Shown here piece after piece: positions 34,785 to 47,638 of a DNA stretch of 64,000 bases. The stretch's first letter is position 1; each line of letters starts with the position of its first letter. A model generated the notes under the pieces. That model made no database searches. It was not told the DNA's origin and was given only the letters and a program-made list of their open reading frames with translations. The DNA comes from Bryum argenteum (Eukaryota; Streptophyta; Bryopsida; Bryales; Bryaceae). The stretch is taken from positions 2,535,413-2,599,412 of the forward strand of contig CM073324.1 in the NCBI GenBank assembly GCA_037043015.1. The letters are read 5' to 3'. The position numbers and the translations under genes were made by a program.

Positions 34785-36590
34785 ACCCGTGCATTCCCCC
34801 TTTGGGAAGTGGTTGTTGCACCCCCTTCCCCTCATGCCCAAGTTGCTCTTTACGAGCCATCACCACAAATTGATGTTCCAACATTTGGTCTAAAGAGACC
34901 AAGTTTAATTTGCCCCCCGCTATTGAAGGGCCACGAGTTAACTTCAACACTAACTCCTTGCCATCAAGGCGCACCACTAACCGTGCTGGCTTGCGCCTCA
35001 CATCCACTGTGTGCGCCTCAAAGAAGGTATTCCCTAAGATGAGGTCTACCTCATCCATCTCACATAATGTGAAATTCTCAACAAACTCCAATGTCGCACA
35101 CTTCAAGGTCACTTGCAACGCCACTTCCTCCGTCTTGTGCGGTTCGCCCTTTGCAAAACGCACATTGATGGGCTTGCTTGCCTTTTGCAGTGGCAAGCCC
35201 AACTCCCTTGCTAGTTTGGGACTCATGAAGGAGTGCGTTGCCCCTGTATCAACCATATATGAGACATCTTTGTCCTTCACTTGGGCCTCAAGAAACAAGA
35301 GGCCCGGCCTTGGCTTGAGGCTACTTGCCTTGGCCACAAAACCTCCTTCTAGTATGCGGTCTTCAACACAAGCAAGACTTGCAATGGTACTCACCTTCTT
35401 GTCGGGGCACTCCGCAATGAAGTGGCCAATCTTGCCACAACCATGGCACCTCTTGGCCTTGGTGTCATCACCTTTGTCTCCCCCTTTAGATGGCTTTCCC
35501 CCTTGGTGTTCCCTTTTGTTAGAGGCTCCACCATCCACTTGTCCCTTGTGTTTGTTGCCAAAGCCAAACTTCTTGCGCTCTTTGCCTCGAGCCGCATTCC
35601 TATTTGATCCACTTTGTTGAGAGGGGCCACTTGACTTCCTCTCGGGTCCATCAGCCTCAATCCTTTCAACAATCTTGATGATGCCCGCCACATCCTCAGG
35701 AAGTTTTGGGAACTTGAACAAGGCATCCACCACCCACTTTTGAAGCCCACCCAAAAAGATGCACTTCTTAGAGAACTCATCCATCTTGGGTGTGGCATTC
35801 ATTTGGACATTGAAGTCACGCACATAGGCCTTGAGAGACCCAATGTGCCTCATTTGCACCAAGTTCATGCCTTCCCTCAACTCCTGATACTCTGGTGTGA
35901 AGCGTTCACTCAACAAGTCTTTGAAGCCACCCCAAGTCAAGTTTGCCACCAACTCCGGCTCTTGCTCCTTTTTGCTTGTCCACCATTGAAGAGCATGATC
36001 CTTGAGAAATGTCACCGCAATGGAAACCTTGTCCTCCTCATCCGGCTTTTGGACATCATAGTAGTTATCCATCTCAAGAAGGAATTCCTTCACCTTCCTT
36101 GCCTTACCAAGTCCCGAGAAGATGCTTGGCATGTTTACCTTAGCCAACTTTTTGGTGGAAGATGAAGGTCGGGACCCTTGCATCATGAGGTGTTCAATCA
36201 ACCTCTCTTGGCGATCCCTTTCTTCCTTCCCACGCTTGAGCTCTTGATTCACGGAGTCCATGAACTCAAGCATTCTCATTTGGAAAGCCAATTGAGGATC
36301 TTGTCTTTCCACCCCTTGGGAAGACTCTAGGCGTCTCGACCTAGAGCGCTCCTCTTCACCCAAAGGCTCCTCTTGAAGTGACAATTCCATTTGCTCATTG
36401 CCCTCACTAGTGGCAGCTTGCTCATTGGAGTCATGAGAATGAGCCTCACTTGTAGGATCGGGGTCTTTGTTCCCCCTCGTGCGTGGCCGCTTGGAAGGTC
36501 CAGGCTCATCACCCTCAATGGTCTTCTTCTTGCCCATTGCTCCCTCACAACTTTGCACTTGGGTACTAAAAAGCTCGCTCTCGATACCAA
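34785..36590 (-). mobile_element. Ty3/gypsy fossil, gag and protease part, with primer-binding site
   Basis: The reverse strand encodes a retrotransposon gag domain (WWTSKKEQEPELVANLTW, then a Leu/Arg-rich region), a CCHC zinc knuckle (CHGCGKIGHFIAEC) and an aspartic protease (MVDTGATHSF). A putative primer-binding site, reverse-strand TGGTATCGAGAGC at about 36577-36589, resembles the initiator-methionine tRNA site. The long open gag-protease part looks well preserved, but the element as a whole is interrupted by the 20.4-kb segment and later by copy B, and its 3' half is absent. Confidence 0.85.
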
Positions 36591-36591
36591 G

Positions 36592-37937
36592 TGTCGCAAC
36601 CCTTGCTAGCTCACCTTAGCTTACACCAACTCTTTCCCAACTCTAGCAAGTGTCACGAGCGCTAACTCTGCACATCCCCCACATGCACAAAGTTAGCTCC
36701 CCATACCAACCACCAAGCTCACCGCTTGGTTATCAATCCCTCCTACTCATGCACCGGGACTCAACCCCTTCGTAGGTAGCCAATGGTTAGGTGCGGACTT
36801 CCACTTATGTCCAAGGCCCAACTTGGTGGCACTCCCATACCACTCGGCCTAACCGCACTTGGTGGTGTCTCCTCACCACCGCCCATGACCACCATGGTGA
36901 CCCCAAGGCCACCAAGTAATCACAACGCCGGCGGTGAGACACCACCCCACATCGGTAGCACTCATGGTCCTCATTTTGCCTATATGAGTCCCCGTGGTGA
37001 AGCCCCAACACTAGCTCCCCCACCGGGACTCACCTTGTCCTTATGAGCCACCGTGGTGAAGCCCCAACACTAGCTCCACCCACCGTGCCTCATTTTGCAC
37101 TTTGAGTCCCCATGGTGGAGCCCCAACACTAGCTCCACCCATTGGGACTCACCTTGGCTTGGGAGTCCCCATGGTGAGGCCCCAACACTAGCCACACCAC
37201 TGGGACTCCCACCTTGGTCACCACCAAGGCACCATGGGAGTGGGGAGGAGACCAGCCCTCCCCATAGTATACTCTGTGGGATTCGGCAGCCCCCTGGTCC
37301 TAGGTGAAGGGCTGGACCCTCACACCTCTTAGTTTTGGAAGACCACCCAATCTCCCAATGCCTTAGCCGCTGGAAGGCCCGGGAGACTTCCCGAACCTTC
37401 CAGGGCTCGTATCTACCTCGTCCCGCATCCAAACGCGACGAGCGACCACTCTATCGACATCTACTCGTCAAGTAGATGCCGATAGACACCTTACTTGCCT
37501 CATTCCGACAAGTATTGAGGGAGTTATGCCCCTCTGAAGATTCGGGAGTCCCGGGCCAGCTTCCCAGTCCAGCACTGTCCCTGGACAGCACTCCCTTTAG
37601 TCCCACAATCTTCCAACTCCCATAACTTTTAGCTCACACCTCCAAATGAGGTGCTCCTTAGCATCCCGGAATCGTGGCAACATGAGCTTCCATAATCTCA
37701 TGTCCATTCCCTCGTGGCTCCTAGTCTCCGTGGGTGAGAGGCGTCTCCAACGCCCGGGGTCCTCTCCCACACTAGGCCCACTTAGGTTCCCTTCACCTTG
37801 GCACCCCAAGGCCCGGGCGTCACTCCGGTGTCCCCCTTGGGCCCTTGGTGTTGCGGGCACTCCTCAAGGAGAGGTGCGCGACATGCTGCGTTCGACCGCG
37901 AGACCCCTGCTCCTGCTCTAGGTTCTGTGTCACCACA
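36592..37937 (-). repeat. 5' LTR of the reverse-strand gypsy fossil
   Basis: It lies directly behind the primer-binding site. On the reverse strand it starts TGTGGTGACACAG (37937) and ends GGGTTGCGACA (36592), giving TG...CA ends and a length of 1346 bp. It contains an internal array of about 65-bp repeats. The other LTR is absent from the window, so age cannot be estimated from the LTR pair. Confidence 0.65.
36960..37210 (-). repeat. Tandem array of about 65-bp units inside the gypsy LTR
   Basis: The phrases GGTGAAGCCCCAACACTAGC and GAGTCCCCATGGTG recur three to four times with small changes at roughly 60-65-bp spacing. I see no coding role. Confidence 0.7.
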
Positions 37938-40900
37938 ATCTATTGCAATCTATTCGAATCCATAGTTCAAGAACACAAGTCACTAGTTAGCTCAGTAGTT
38001 ACTAATTAGTTTGAGCAAGAAGATACGCAGTTACTAGTAGTTACTTGTCTCCATCGTGTAGTCACTAGTTAGTGAGCATCGAAGTACTTAGCCGATGTTG
38101 GCTCTTCATACTATTTACTGTTTTCACTTCATCTGTCGCTCATGAAATAAACGTTGCCTTTCGTGCTGTATGTGTTGGCTTGTATCTTTTTGGTTCCTAT
38201 TTTACAACAGGTTTTGGGCCGGTTTGCGTAGAGGATAAAGTAATTCCAGATTGGCTTGTCGTAGAGTATCCAAGAATTTTGAGGAAGGAGTAATTCAAGA
38301 GTGCGAAGAGGTCGCGTGAGAATTGACTTTAGTACGAGAGAAGTTGAAGTAGCAATACGCTGAAAGCCTGAAACTATCATGGCTGAGAGTAATGCAAGTT
38401 TAGAGGTCAGAGAGTCGAATACAGTCGAGAAGTACAATGGATCAAACTTCCAGTTATGGAAGATGCATATGACTTTTCTTTTCATATCGCGTGATTTTTT
38501 CTCCATAGTTAATGGATCTAAAAAGAAATGCGATATGGATACAGAGGCTGAGTGTTTGTTGTGGGAGAAGCGTGGTAAAATGGCAATTGTCGCTATTCTA
38601 GGGACTCTTGATTCCTTCCATAAAGAGGAGGTGATAAACTGTGCTACTTCACATGAAATGTGGACACAGCTACAAGCCTACCACGATGAACATTCAGATC
38701 AATGCGTGATACAGCTGCAAGAGAAATATTACACTTGCAAGTTAGGAAAGAATGATTCAATTGCTGTATTCATTAGTTGACTCCAGCGACTCACGAAGCA
38801 ATTGACAGATCTCGGTGAGGAAGTTAGTGAACGGCAGTTGATAAGCATAATAATTTGCGGTTTACCGCCTTCTTTTGAGCCTTTATTATTAGCATGGGAT
38901 AGTGTTCCAATAGGAGATCAAACACTAAGGAACCTCCAATGAGGCTTACTAAGTTCCAAATGAAACTCAAGGATCGTGAAGGCATGGATGAAGTTCAAGC
39001 TGACTAAGCTTTCTTCTCGAAGAGCAGTGCAAAATCAAGTGGTAGCAAAGCATCTCTTACCACAGAGCAGAAAAAAGAGCGGGCTCATCGATTGGCGAAG
39101 ATCAAGCAGAAGTCTCGATGCTACAAATGTGGACGTCGTGGACACTACGGCAAAGAGTGCGAATTAGATAGCGATAGCCTGTCTGACCGATCACCTCCAA
39201 AACGCGATGGAAAAGATAAGTCCAAGACGAAGAGCCATGCTAATATTATAAGTAGTCATGTTTCAGAATCTGATGCCTCTTCAACTTCTTCGAGCAATGC
39301 AATGTGTGTTTCAACCACAAGCAATTCAGAGACTACAAGTAATTCGTGGTTTTTGGACTCGGGGGCAACGGAACACATGACTGATAAGAGAGAATGGTTC
39401 CAGAATTTTGAAACGATCGAAGAGAATTGATGGACAGTTTCTGTGGTTGATGATCGTGAGCATGATGTTCGAGAAATTGGCGAGATCATAGTGCAAGCAC
39501 AGGTGAACGATGAACTGAAGACTATCCACTTGAAGAACGTTCTATATGTTCCACAACTGAAGCGAAACCTTATCTCAGTTAGCCAACTCACGGAGCGAAG
39601 AATTGCTATTGTTCATATACGTGACATCTGCAAATTGATAGGTGCTGATGGTGAAGGAAAATTGCTGATGACTGGACACAAGCGAGATGGTTTATGGTAT
39701 ATAGATATAGCTTCTATCATGCCTGTGAAAAGCTGAGCTAATATGATATCCACCGATTCTAGAGTCGAAGTATCGAGAGCTGATAATACCTTGAAGAAAT
39801 GGCACTGTAGATTGGGACATGCCAATGCTCAGACGATAAAACAAATGGTACGAGATGAAAGAGTTGTGGGATTACCTATCTCAAAGAAGGCTAATCTTGA
39901 TATATGTCGCGGATGTTCACATGGAAAAATACATCGAACGACATTTCCAGTGAACAAAAAGCGGAGCAGAGCATCAAAATCCGGTACATTCTTTCACTCG
40001 GACATTAGCGGACCACTTCAAGTCAAATCAAATGGAGGATCGAAGTATTTTGTGACGTATAAAGATGATCACAGCGGTTACAGGATGGTTTTCTTCCTTC
40101 CAGATAAGAAAGGTGTTTTTGACACTTTCAAGAAGCTATATCACATGACGAAGAATATGACAGGCAACAAGATTCAACGTCTGAGAACAGATAATGGGAG
40201 GGAATATCTATCTGTTGAATTTCAAGACTATCTGAAGAGGAAAGGAATTCGTCATGATCTGATTGTACCTTATTGTCCAGAACAAAACGGTGTTGCTGAG
40301 AGAGACAACCGCACAATCGTTGAGACTGCGAGAACAATGTTATAACACAAAAACCTACCTCTGCAGTTTTGGGGTGAGGCCGTTAATACTGCAGTGTACA
40401 CGTTAAATCGTGTTTCTAGTAGGACACTGGATGGATCTACACCATACGAGAAATGGTTCGGGGAGAGACCTGATATTAGTCATCTCAGGGAGTTTGGAAG
40501 TTTGTGCTATGCACACATACCTAAAGAAAATCGAAAAAAACTTGATAGCAAAGCAAGAGAGTGTATATTTGTTGGATACTGCAACACAACAAAAGGATAT
40601 CGACTCTGGTGTTTAAAGCGAAAGCAAATCATCATCAGCAGAGATGTCATTTTTGATGAAGAGTCACCTATCATTTTTCATGATGATCAAGAAGGATATA
40701 CGGATGTTGATTATTCTATGATCTTTCCGAGTGATGAAGCAACACCGGTTCATACAAATCCAAGTCATGGAGAAGCCGCTATTCAAACAGTGGGAGTTCT
40801 ATCAAACAGTGGGAGTCCAATCGATCAAGTTCCTATGGAATTGCCGATCAGTGATCATGTTGATATCAGGGGGAGAAATGGTGTTGAAGATATTCCTTCT

Positions 40901-42246
40901 CAGCAGGTGCATCATATCAACAGAGGGAGTTCATCTGAGCAAATATTCAATTCTACCGAGAACAATGGTGAGAATGATGTTTTTCGTACAAGATCTATTA
41001 CCAGTTTATATCAAGAAACGAAACCTACATCATCATCATATGTTGTTGTTGCCCGTAAGGCCAAACTTGATCGTGTCCAGGCTTTACCGTACGAACCAAA
41101 GACTTATGCAGAAGCTATAAAGTCAAACGAGAAAGAGGAATGGATGAGTGCGATGATGGAGGAAATCAATGCTCTAACAAAGAATGAGACCTGGACACTT
41201 GAAGTATTACCGGTAGGTCGGAAGACGGTGAAGAATAAGTGGGTTTTTCAAATCAAAGTCAAATCAGATGGAAGTATTGAGCGTTATAAAGCGCGTTTAG
41301 TTGGGAAGGGATTTTCCCAAATACGCGGCATTGATTACAAAGAAACTTTTTCTCCCACGGCAAAACTTGATAGTGTGAGGATTGTTTTATCAATTGCTGG
41401 GGCGGACAATATGGATTTAGTTCAATTTGATATCAAGACAACCTACCTAAATGCTTACATCGATGAAGAGATTTACATGGAAGTACCACACGGCTTTGAA
41501 GAAGAAATTCACAAACGGTTTCCAGGGAGCGAAGGAAAAGTATGCAGAATACGAAAGGGTCTCTATGGATTGAAACAATCAGCTCGTGGTTGGAATGCAA
41601 CTTTTACAGAATTTCTCAAAGCTTACAATCTGTCACAAAGTGTTTCGGATCCATGCGTGTTCTTTTCTGTGAAAGACCCGAAGATCATTCTTGTGCTATG
41701 GGTAGATGATGGCCTTGCGATGTGCAAAGATAAAGGAGTTTTGAACAACATAATCTCTTATTTGAAGACAGCTTTCGAGATTACTATGGGAGACGCAGAT
41801 GTTTATGTGGGTCTTCACATTGAACGGGATCGATCAGGAAGAAGATTGTTCATTGATCAGCAGCGTTATACGGAGACGATTCTCGAGAAGTATGGATTTC
41901 AGGATGTCAATACTGTATCGACTCCGTCTAACTCGAATGTGCATCTTTCGTATCCAAGACCTGAAGATGATATTGTTCGAACTAAATTTCCATACATGGA
42001 AATTGTTGGTACGTTACTTTATCTCGCGACAAACTCATGACCTGACATTGCGCAAGCAGTCTCGACAGTAGCACAGTTTTCAAGCAATTATCGAGAAATT
42101 CATTGTACAGCGGTGAAGAGGATTCTCAAATACTTGAGAGGTACTACTAATTACTACATTTGTTACTCAAGTTATCGAAAGACGAATTGTTTGGTGGCAT
42201 ATGCAGATGCAGATTTTGCCGGGGATATCAACGATCGAAAGAGTAG
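37938..42246 (+). mobile_element. Ty1/copia LTR retrotransposon fossil
   Basis: A partial 5' LTR (37938-38209, ending TTTACAACA) precedes a primer-binding-like GGTTTTGGGCCGG. Coding remains follow in copia order. Gag (about 38379-38940), a CCHC knuckle (CYKCGRRGHYGKEC), a protease (FLDSGATEHM) and a pre-integrase finger (HCRLGHAN..CRGCSHGK) come first. Integrase (DNGREY..QNGVAERDNR), reverse transcriptase (KARLVGKGFSQ, then VLWVDDG) and the start of RNase H (ADADFAGD) follow. The element is cut by the CACTA-type end at 42247, and the 3' remainder and 3' LTR are not seen. It is broken by a handful of lesions but still has long open stretches, suggesting moderate age. Confidence 0.9.
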
Positions 42247-42574
42247 CACTACTAGAATAGTACACTGTGAGCTACGTTTTTTAAACTACGTTCAAGTGGT
42301 TTACTACGTTCTGGGCAACATTGCTACGTCTCAAAAAAACAGCCTCTTCTTAAATCCCAAGTTACTACGTTGCATAATAAACTACGTTATTTCATTGAGA
42401 ACAGTCGTTCCCAGTTTTATGAATTTCTTACTGAAAATTAGTGGAGGAGGGTTTAGAGTAGCAAAAAAGAATCAACTTTTACCACAGCAAGGTTTACACT
42501 GGATTTCAATGTTAAAATTTTACATGGGGCAAGGTAAAATCACATCGGTTAAATCTCATTGTGGCCAGAATTTT
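42247..42574 (+). mobile_element. Left end of a CACTA (En/Spm)-type DNA transposon
   Basis: Starts CACTACTAGAATAG within copia RNase H sequence. CACTACTAGAA is a typical CACTA terminal inverted repeat. About six subterminal CTACGTT-type motifs follow within 150 bp (about 42271-42400), as expected for CACTA transposase-binding regions. Candidate 3-bp target duplication on this side: TAG. The sequence is interrupted by copy D at 42575 and resumes at 47145. The matching right end (…TAGTAGTG) was not found, so it is either lost or beyond the window. Confidence 0.6.
42570..42574. repeat. Target-site duplication ATTTT, left of copy D
   Basis: ATTTT directly precedes the TG of copy D and is repeated exactly at 47145-47149 after its CA. 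Confidence 0.8.
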
Positions 42575-45500
42575 TGTCCAACCCTGTTCTCCAGTATTTT
42601 TGTTTTTAGCAATTAATTAGGAGTAAAATGGTAATTTTAGCAAGTAGAAATAAAAATCGGTCTGCTTAAACCGGTTCGTAGATAGTAATTCTGTGTTAGG
42701 ATCCCTCCGGCTAACCTTAGGGGATTTTAGAGCTTACCGGATACCCGTATTGGTATCCGGTTGATACCCTGAGATACCCGGATGGGCTAGTTCTCCTACT
42801 GGGTGATGACCGGGGCCGCGGTCGACCGGAGAAAGGGCCGGAAAACTTCGCGGCGCGCCGAGCAGAACCACCGGCGACTCAATGATGACCGGGTAATTCC
42901 CGGTGTACGCGTCTCGAGGCCGGGTGATGATGTCTCGGAAGGAGAACTCCGGTTTCTTTGTTATTAGGAGCCGCCGCCTCCATTCTCGGCCATTCCGATC
43001 CCGCGCGTTCGAGAGATCGAGCGGTCTTGTGCGCTCGGCAATCCGCGAGAGTCGGAAAAGCAAAGTCTGTGAGGTTAGGGTTTTGAAGTAGGGTTTCTAC
43101 CGAGTCGATCCGGGAAAGCGGGGAGAGAGTATTCCCGGACATCTACAGAGAGTAGAACCGGAACAATACCAAAGAGGAGGAAGTCGTCCCATGGCGACCC
43201 GGGATGCCGATCCCCTCAAGTCGGTGAAGCCGCAGTGCCCGAGCTCCCACCGCACCGAGGCGGAGGCGAGGAGGACCTCTCCTCCGGATGGGGTGCGCCG
43301 GGTCAGACGATGCCCCGTGGGATTTGGCGGATCAGGCCATCATCGAGGAGACCGTCACCCACCGCTTCCCCGAGATGTACGTGACGCACCCCCTGAGGGG
43401 GAAGACGGATAACTGGGGGCCTCGCCATTGGAGGGCAACCTACAAATTTCCAGACTCCCCGATTGGCTACATCAAGAAGAAGGGAGACGACGGGGAGAGA
43501 ACCGATTCCGCAGGGGGCCAACGGAGAAAGACGGGTTCAAACCGGAAGACTGCAAGGACCCCCGGGTGATGCGCCTCCTCCGGTTTCTCCTCCCCATACT
43601 CAGCCCGGATAAACCAACCACCTGCACCGTGAAGCTGATGAAGGCCATCCTGGCAAATTACGATAGGCGGATGCAGGTCGGGTGGCACCACATCATCAAC
43701 GAGGTGGTGCAGCGGGAGGTGATGAAGATCGGGAATCAGAAGGGGTGTCCACTGGCCCCCTACATCTTCCACCTCTATCAACGGCACGGCATCCTCACCG
43801 ACCGGGAGATCTTTCTCGGCATGAGAAGCACGACCTTCCATCCGGGGATCGCAGGGCCGACCTCTCCGAGTCCGGGGACGAGATGGAGGAAGTCCGGACA
43901 TCGACTGAGGGGTCACCGGAGCCAGCCACTCGGCTGGACCGGGCGGTGGGAACCCGGCCAAAGCGGACCAAAGACAAGACACCGGGTGGCCGCACAAGAA
44001 GAAGGAAGTAACCGGGTGAATCCTACCCGGGCTCATCAGACAATGCCCTCCCTGTTCATGCCGAATGCAGAGGAGGAAGAGGAGGAAGAGGAAGAGGTCG
44101 TCCCTCTCATCCGGAGGACAAGAGCCCAACAGAGAAGGGCCGAGGAGATAGCCGAGGCGGGTGGAAACCAGTCCGCAGAGGAGGACGGCCAGGACGAAGA
44201 CGACGAGGAAGAGGAAGAAGAGGAAGCCCCACCTCGACAGGCAAGACCATCCCGAGGGGTGAGGAGGAAGGACACGACGGGTTTTGGGAGGAGACGTTCT
44301 CCCGTCCGACTTCCTCCCCCGGTAGAACAGGGAGTCCCAGACGAGGAGGTGGCTGCAACCGGGGCCAATGCGGAGGTGCCTCCACCCGGAGAGAGACCCC
44401 CAGGAGGGAGGGTACCCAACCTGAAGCGCAAGGCCAAGAAGAGGAAGAGGTCAGCGAGTCCGGTGGTACAGCCGAGGGCCATTGAGGAGGAGCAGGCCCC
44501 AGGTCCGGACCCCGCACCGATGCAGGACCCGGCTCCTACCCCGGTTGAAGAGCCAATCCCGGAGAGCCACCCAAGGTGAAGAGAAGGTCGCTCATTACTG
44601 AGGAGGAGGACATTCCGGAGAGGACCACACCTCCCCGGCCGGAGTTACGGAGGCAGGAGTGTGACCCCCGCCACCCCAAAGATCGGTGGCGGCCCGGAGT
44701 CGTCCCACAGAGGGGTTGTGACACCCGGAACGGGAAACACCACCCCGGTGCTCCCCCGTCCCTACTACCGGATACCCAGCGAGGGTATCCTCCACCCCAT
44801 CCGGCTAGCCATGGAGGAGGTGGATCGGGAGAATGAACAATTGTTCACCTCCCTGGCGCGACTCGAGCGGGTCTTCCAGACCCCCAACGTGGAGAGGTAT
44901 CCGGAGTTAGCCGAGGAGATGCAGCGAGAGACAGCCCGGCTAAGGAGGGAGAAGGTGGAGCTGGTGCTGAAGGCCCGACCGAAGGAGAAGGCATCCGTGG
45001 GAGTCCAATGCGGACCGGACCCCTCGGACACGGAGGCGCATCCGGAGGTGGAAGCCCTCAGGAGGATCATACAGGAGCAAGAGGCTGCACTCCGGAGGTT
45101 GCAGAATATTGACAGGACGGTGTTGCACTCCATCCTGAATGTGCTGCAACCGGATGCTGAGGCCCAAACAAAGGCCACCTTCTACGATGCCCGGATTGGG
45201 ATTAGCGAGTCTCCCCAATCCCTGGAGTTGCTCAGGAGGCACGCAACAGGTATCAACCAGTGCCTCAAGGAGTTCCGAACCCTCACGGGTAGGTTGCTGG
45301 GGGCCCTCCCCCACGTGGAGATGAAGGAAGCCCTCCCGGAAGAGGAGGTGCTCGCACCCCCAGAGGTGCCCACGGAGGGGCCAGTGCCCATGGAGATCGA
45401 GGAGGTGTCCCTGCCCGTTTCGGAGGAGCAGGGAATCCCAGTTGATGGTGGCGTTCCGGAGAACAGGGAGGAAGATCGAGATGTAACTCCCCCTCGGGGA

Positions 45501-47144
45501 GATGATATCCCGAGTGAAGTAGGGCTACCCGGTCCCTCCGAGGTGAAAGAGGCGTAGAGAGAGAGAGGTTAACCCCTCTCAACAACCGGATGAGGAGCCG
45601 GTGGATGGTACCGCAGGAGAAGAGGCAGGACTCCCCGAGCCGATTGAGGAGGTGGTACCTCACCCGGAGGCCCAAATTAACGAGGCGGGAGATCCGGGCG
45701 AACAGGAAGAGCAGGAGGAACCCGTGGTCCCTCGGAAGAAGCGGAAGTCCAACCCGTCCCCCTCCATCCAAGTTGAAGGCACTCCGGGACGGTGGAAGAG
45801 CCGGAGGACACAAGTAAAACCCGAGGTTTTACATCAACACTGGTCGATCAAAGAGCGATTCCCCTCCCCGCGAGTGGAAAGGTACTCCCGGGAGGAATAC
45901 CCCGCCGCCGGACACCTCGAGCCGCCCCACGCCGCCGGAAGAAGACACCAATTAGTAATTAGTTAGGTTAGAAGTAGCTAGGAATAGTAGATGCCCTTTT
46001 GGCCACTCACCCGGGAATCTCGGAGACCCGGGAATTCGGATCTCGATAGGGTTTCCGGGAAATCCGGGACCCCTCTGTACTTACCGAAGGCTCTGCGGAG
46101 TCCTTCGGGTCTTTCTGCGATCCACCTCTGTGAGTAAAGGTTCAATTTGCATCTGAAACCTTGCGTCCTTGCTGTGTATGTGTGAGTGATTTTTCTTGGT
46201 ATCTTGTGTAAAGTGAGGATTGAAAACCGGTTGTGGGTACAGGAAGTCCCTTGTTGGTCTGGTAGTTACGAGTCTGAGATATCCGAGGAGGGGTAGCCGG
46301 AGGAGTGACGCCGTCAGTAAGAGGTCCAAGTGAGAGAAGTCTGAGCGTCCTGGAGTTGTTTAGCGAGTGCCAAGGGGGGGTGTGACTCCAACCGGGCTGG
46401 ACAGAGGAGTTGGGATGGGCGAGTAAAGCCACCCTGCATAACCACCTCCCGGATGGGATATTCGGGTGAGGAAAGTCCACGACGGGAGTTGTACGTAACC
46501 CCGGATGCCCGCTAACCACCAGTGTGCATCAGTAGAAATATCGTGGGCTGAGTAGTGGGATGCTACTCACTGCAGACTGGATAACAAGTTGTGTCGCCCA
46601 GAGAGAAGGAGAGAACCGGACAGCTGCCGGTGTGACCTACCGTTTAAGCAAATCAACCAAGCGGTAGCGGCAGTCGTAAGGGAGGAACCCTTACAAGTAG
46701 AGAGAGAGAGGGATACGAGTATAGGTGAAACTCCAGTCACCCTAATCAACCGGAGGAGAGTGCCCATTCCGTGCTCTGTTAAAAACTTACAAGGAGAACC
46801 CCTCCGAGGACTTACGGAGGTTAAATTAAATCACCACTCACTAACATGCCCTAACCGGTCAAAATAATAATTGAGTTGAGGAGGGCAACCGGATCAGAAT
46901 CAACCGGTTACCCTGGGGTTTTGGGTTAAGGAACCAGTCAGGTCTAAACTCTCGTGTTCCCTGATCCGGTATACCAGAATGTGTTGGTCGTTGTAGTGTC
47001 AAACCGATGGTCGATCCGGATTTCGTCTTGTCTTCACACTTCACAGAATCTCCGTGGAACGTTACCCGGAAGGTGGATCATTTTACTAAGTTGTAAAGGT
47101 GAATTGGGTTAATTTTGGTCTCCTCGGTTCGGTAACTCACGACA
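42575..47144 (+). mobile_element. TG...CA element family, copy D (full-length, 4570 bp, 5-bp duplication)
   Basis: Starts TGTCCAACCCTG and ends GGTAACTCACGACA, flanked by a perfect ATTTT duplication. Five-bp duplications and TG...CA ends are those of LTR-retroelement integration, yet I see no internal pair of LTRs. The unit may therefore be a very long solo LTR with coding content, or a non-autonomous element of unknown type. Coding-like parts are a retroelement gag-like/plant-transposon-protein-like segment (about 43200-43860), a Glu- and Pro-rich segment, and a coiled-coil-like segment (about 44810-45330). A long noncoding 3' part of about 1.2 kb follows. The element is broken by several lesions. 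It is the best-preserved full-length copy and close in sequence to A, so recent. Confidence 0.8.
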
Positions 47145-47149
47145 ATTTT
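47145..47149. repeat. Target-site duplication ATTTT, right of copy D
   Basis: Exact repeat of 42570-42574. Confidence 0.8.
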
Positions 47150-47274
47150 CTTTCCATGTATAACAGAAATATTCAACACAAACGAATAGTATGGTGACAT
47201 TGCCAATGCCATTATCTCAAATCCTCTATCTAATTCTACCTATAAATTAATACTGGGAAGCAATTAAGCTCAAA

Positions 47275-47618
47275 CATATATGCTTGTTCTGCCATGCCCT
47301 TGTCCGCACTATTTGCATATACAGACGAGGTGTGATCGGGTAATCCACCCTTCACACTGTGCCTTCATCTCCTGAAAACTTAAGTGCTTGGTCATTCTCT
47401 ATGTCATCACCGCCAGTGAACACAATGATCATCATCGGCAAGATCTTCAATTGTGCACCGACAATACCAGTAGCAAAGCATTCACTCCATCTTCAGCAAG
47501 GTCTTCGGACCTCATTACTTCTTTGCGAATTTGCTCAGTTTACGGACTTCGTAGAAAAGCTTGCATATCAACTCATCCTGTCAGCAGTTTATTGCTCTGG
47601 AATAGATAGTATCTCGGC
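47275..47618 (-). pseudogene. AIG1/GIMAP-like GTPase pseudogene, 3' part
   Basis: The reverse strand encodes MMIIVFTGGDDIENDQALKF, which matches the conserved VVFTGGDxLE region of AIG1/GIMAP/Toc-type GTPases. Weaker matches to flanking parts of the same domain lie in other frames: FSTKSVN..NS upstream and DYPITPRLYMQIVRTRAWQNK downstream. Several stops and frame changes make it a pseudogene. Its upstream part lies on the other side of the hAT transposon (61524-61630). The call rests mainly on one motif. Confidence 0.4.
47611..47618. repeat. hAT target-site duplication ATCTCGGC, left
   Basis: Perfect 8-bp match to 61524-61531. Eight bp is the diagnostic duplication length for hAT elements. 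Confidence 0.95.
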
Positions 47619-47638
47619 CAAGGTTGTCATATCGGGCG
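47619..47638 (+). repeat. hAT left terminal inverted repeat
   Basis: CAAGGTTGTCATATCGGGCG; matches the reverse complement of 61504-61523 except at position 14. Confidence 0.93.

Noticed and set aside
14370-34795. Target-site duplication for the 20.4-kb segment
   Set aside because: Flanks such as GCTAGGGC and ACCCGTGC do not match at any length from 3 to 9 bp, with the boundary moved by up to 4 bp.
34809-36165. Several forward open frames opposite the gypsy gag-protease part
   Set aside because: Antisense shadows of a long, clearly gypsy-like reverse-strand frame.
42575-47144. Interpreting copy D as a DNA transposon with TGTCG/CGACA terminal repeats
   Set aside because: Only five bases are inverted, the TG...CA ends and 5-bp duplication fit LTR-type integration better, and no DNA transposase is encoded; not fully excluded.
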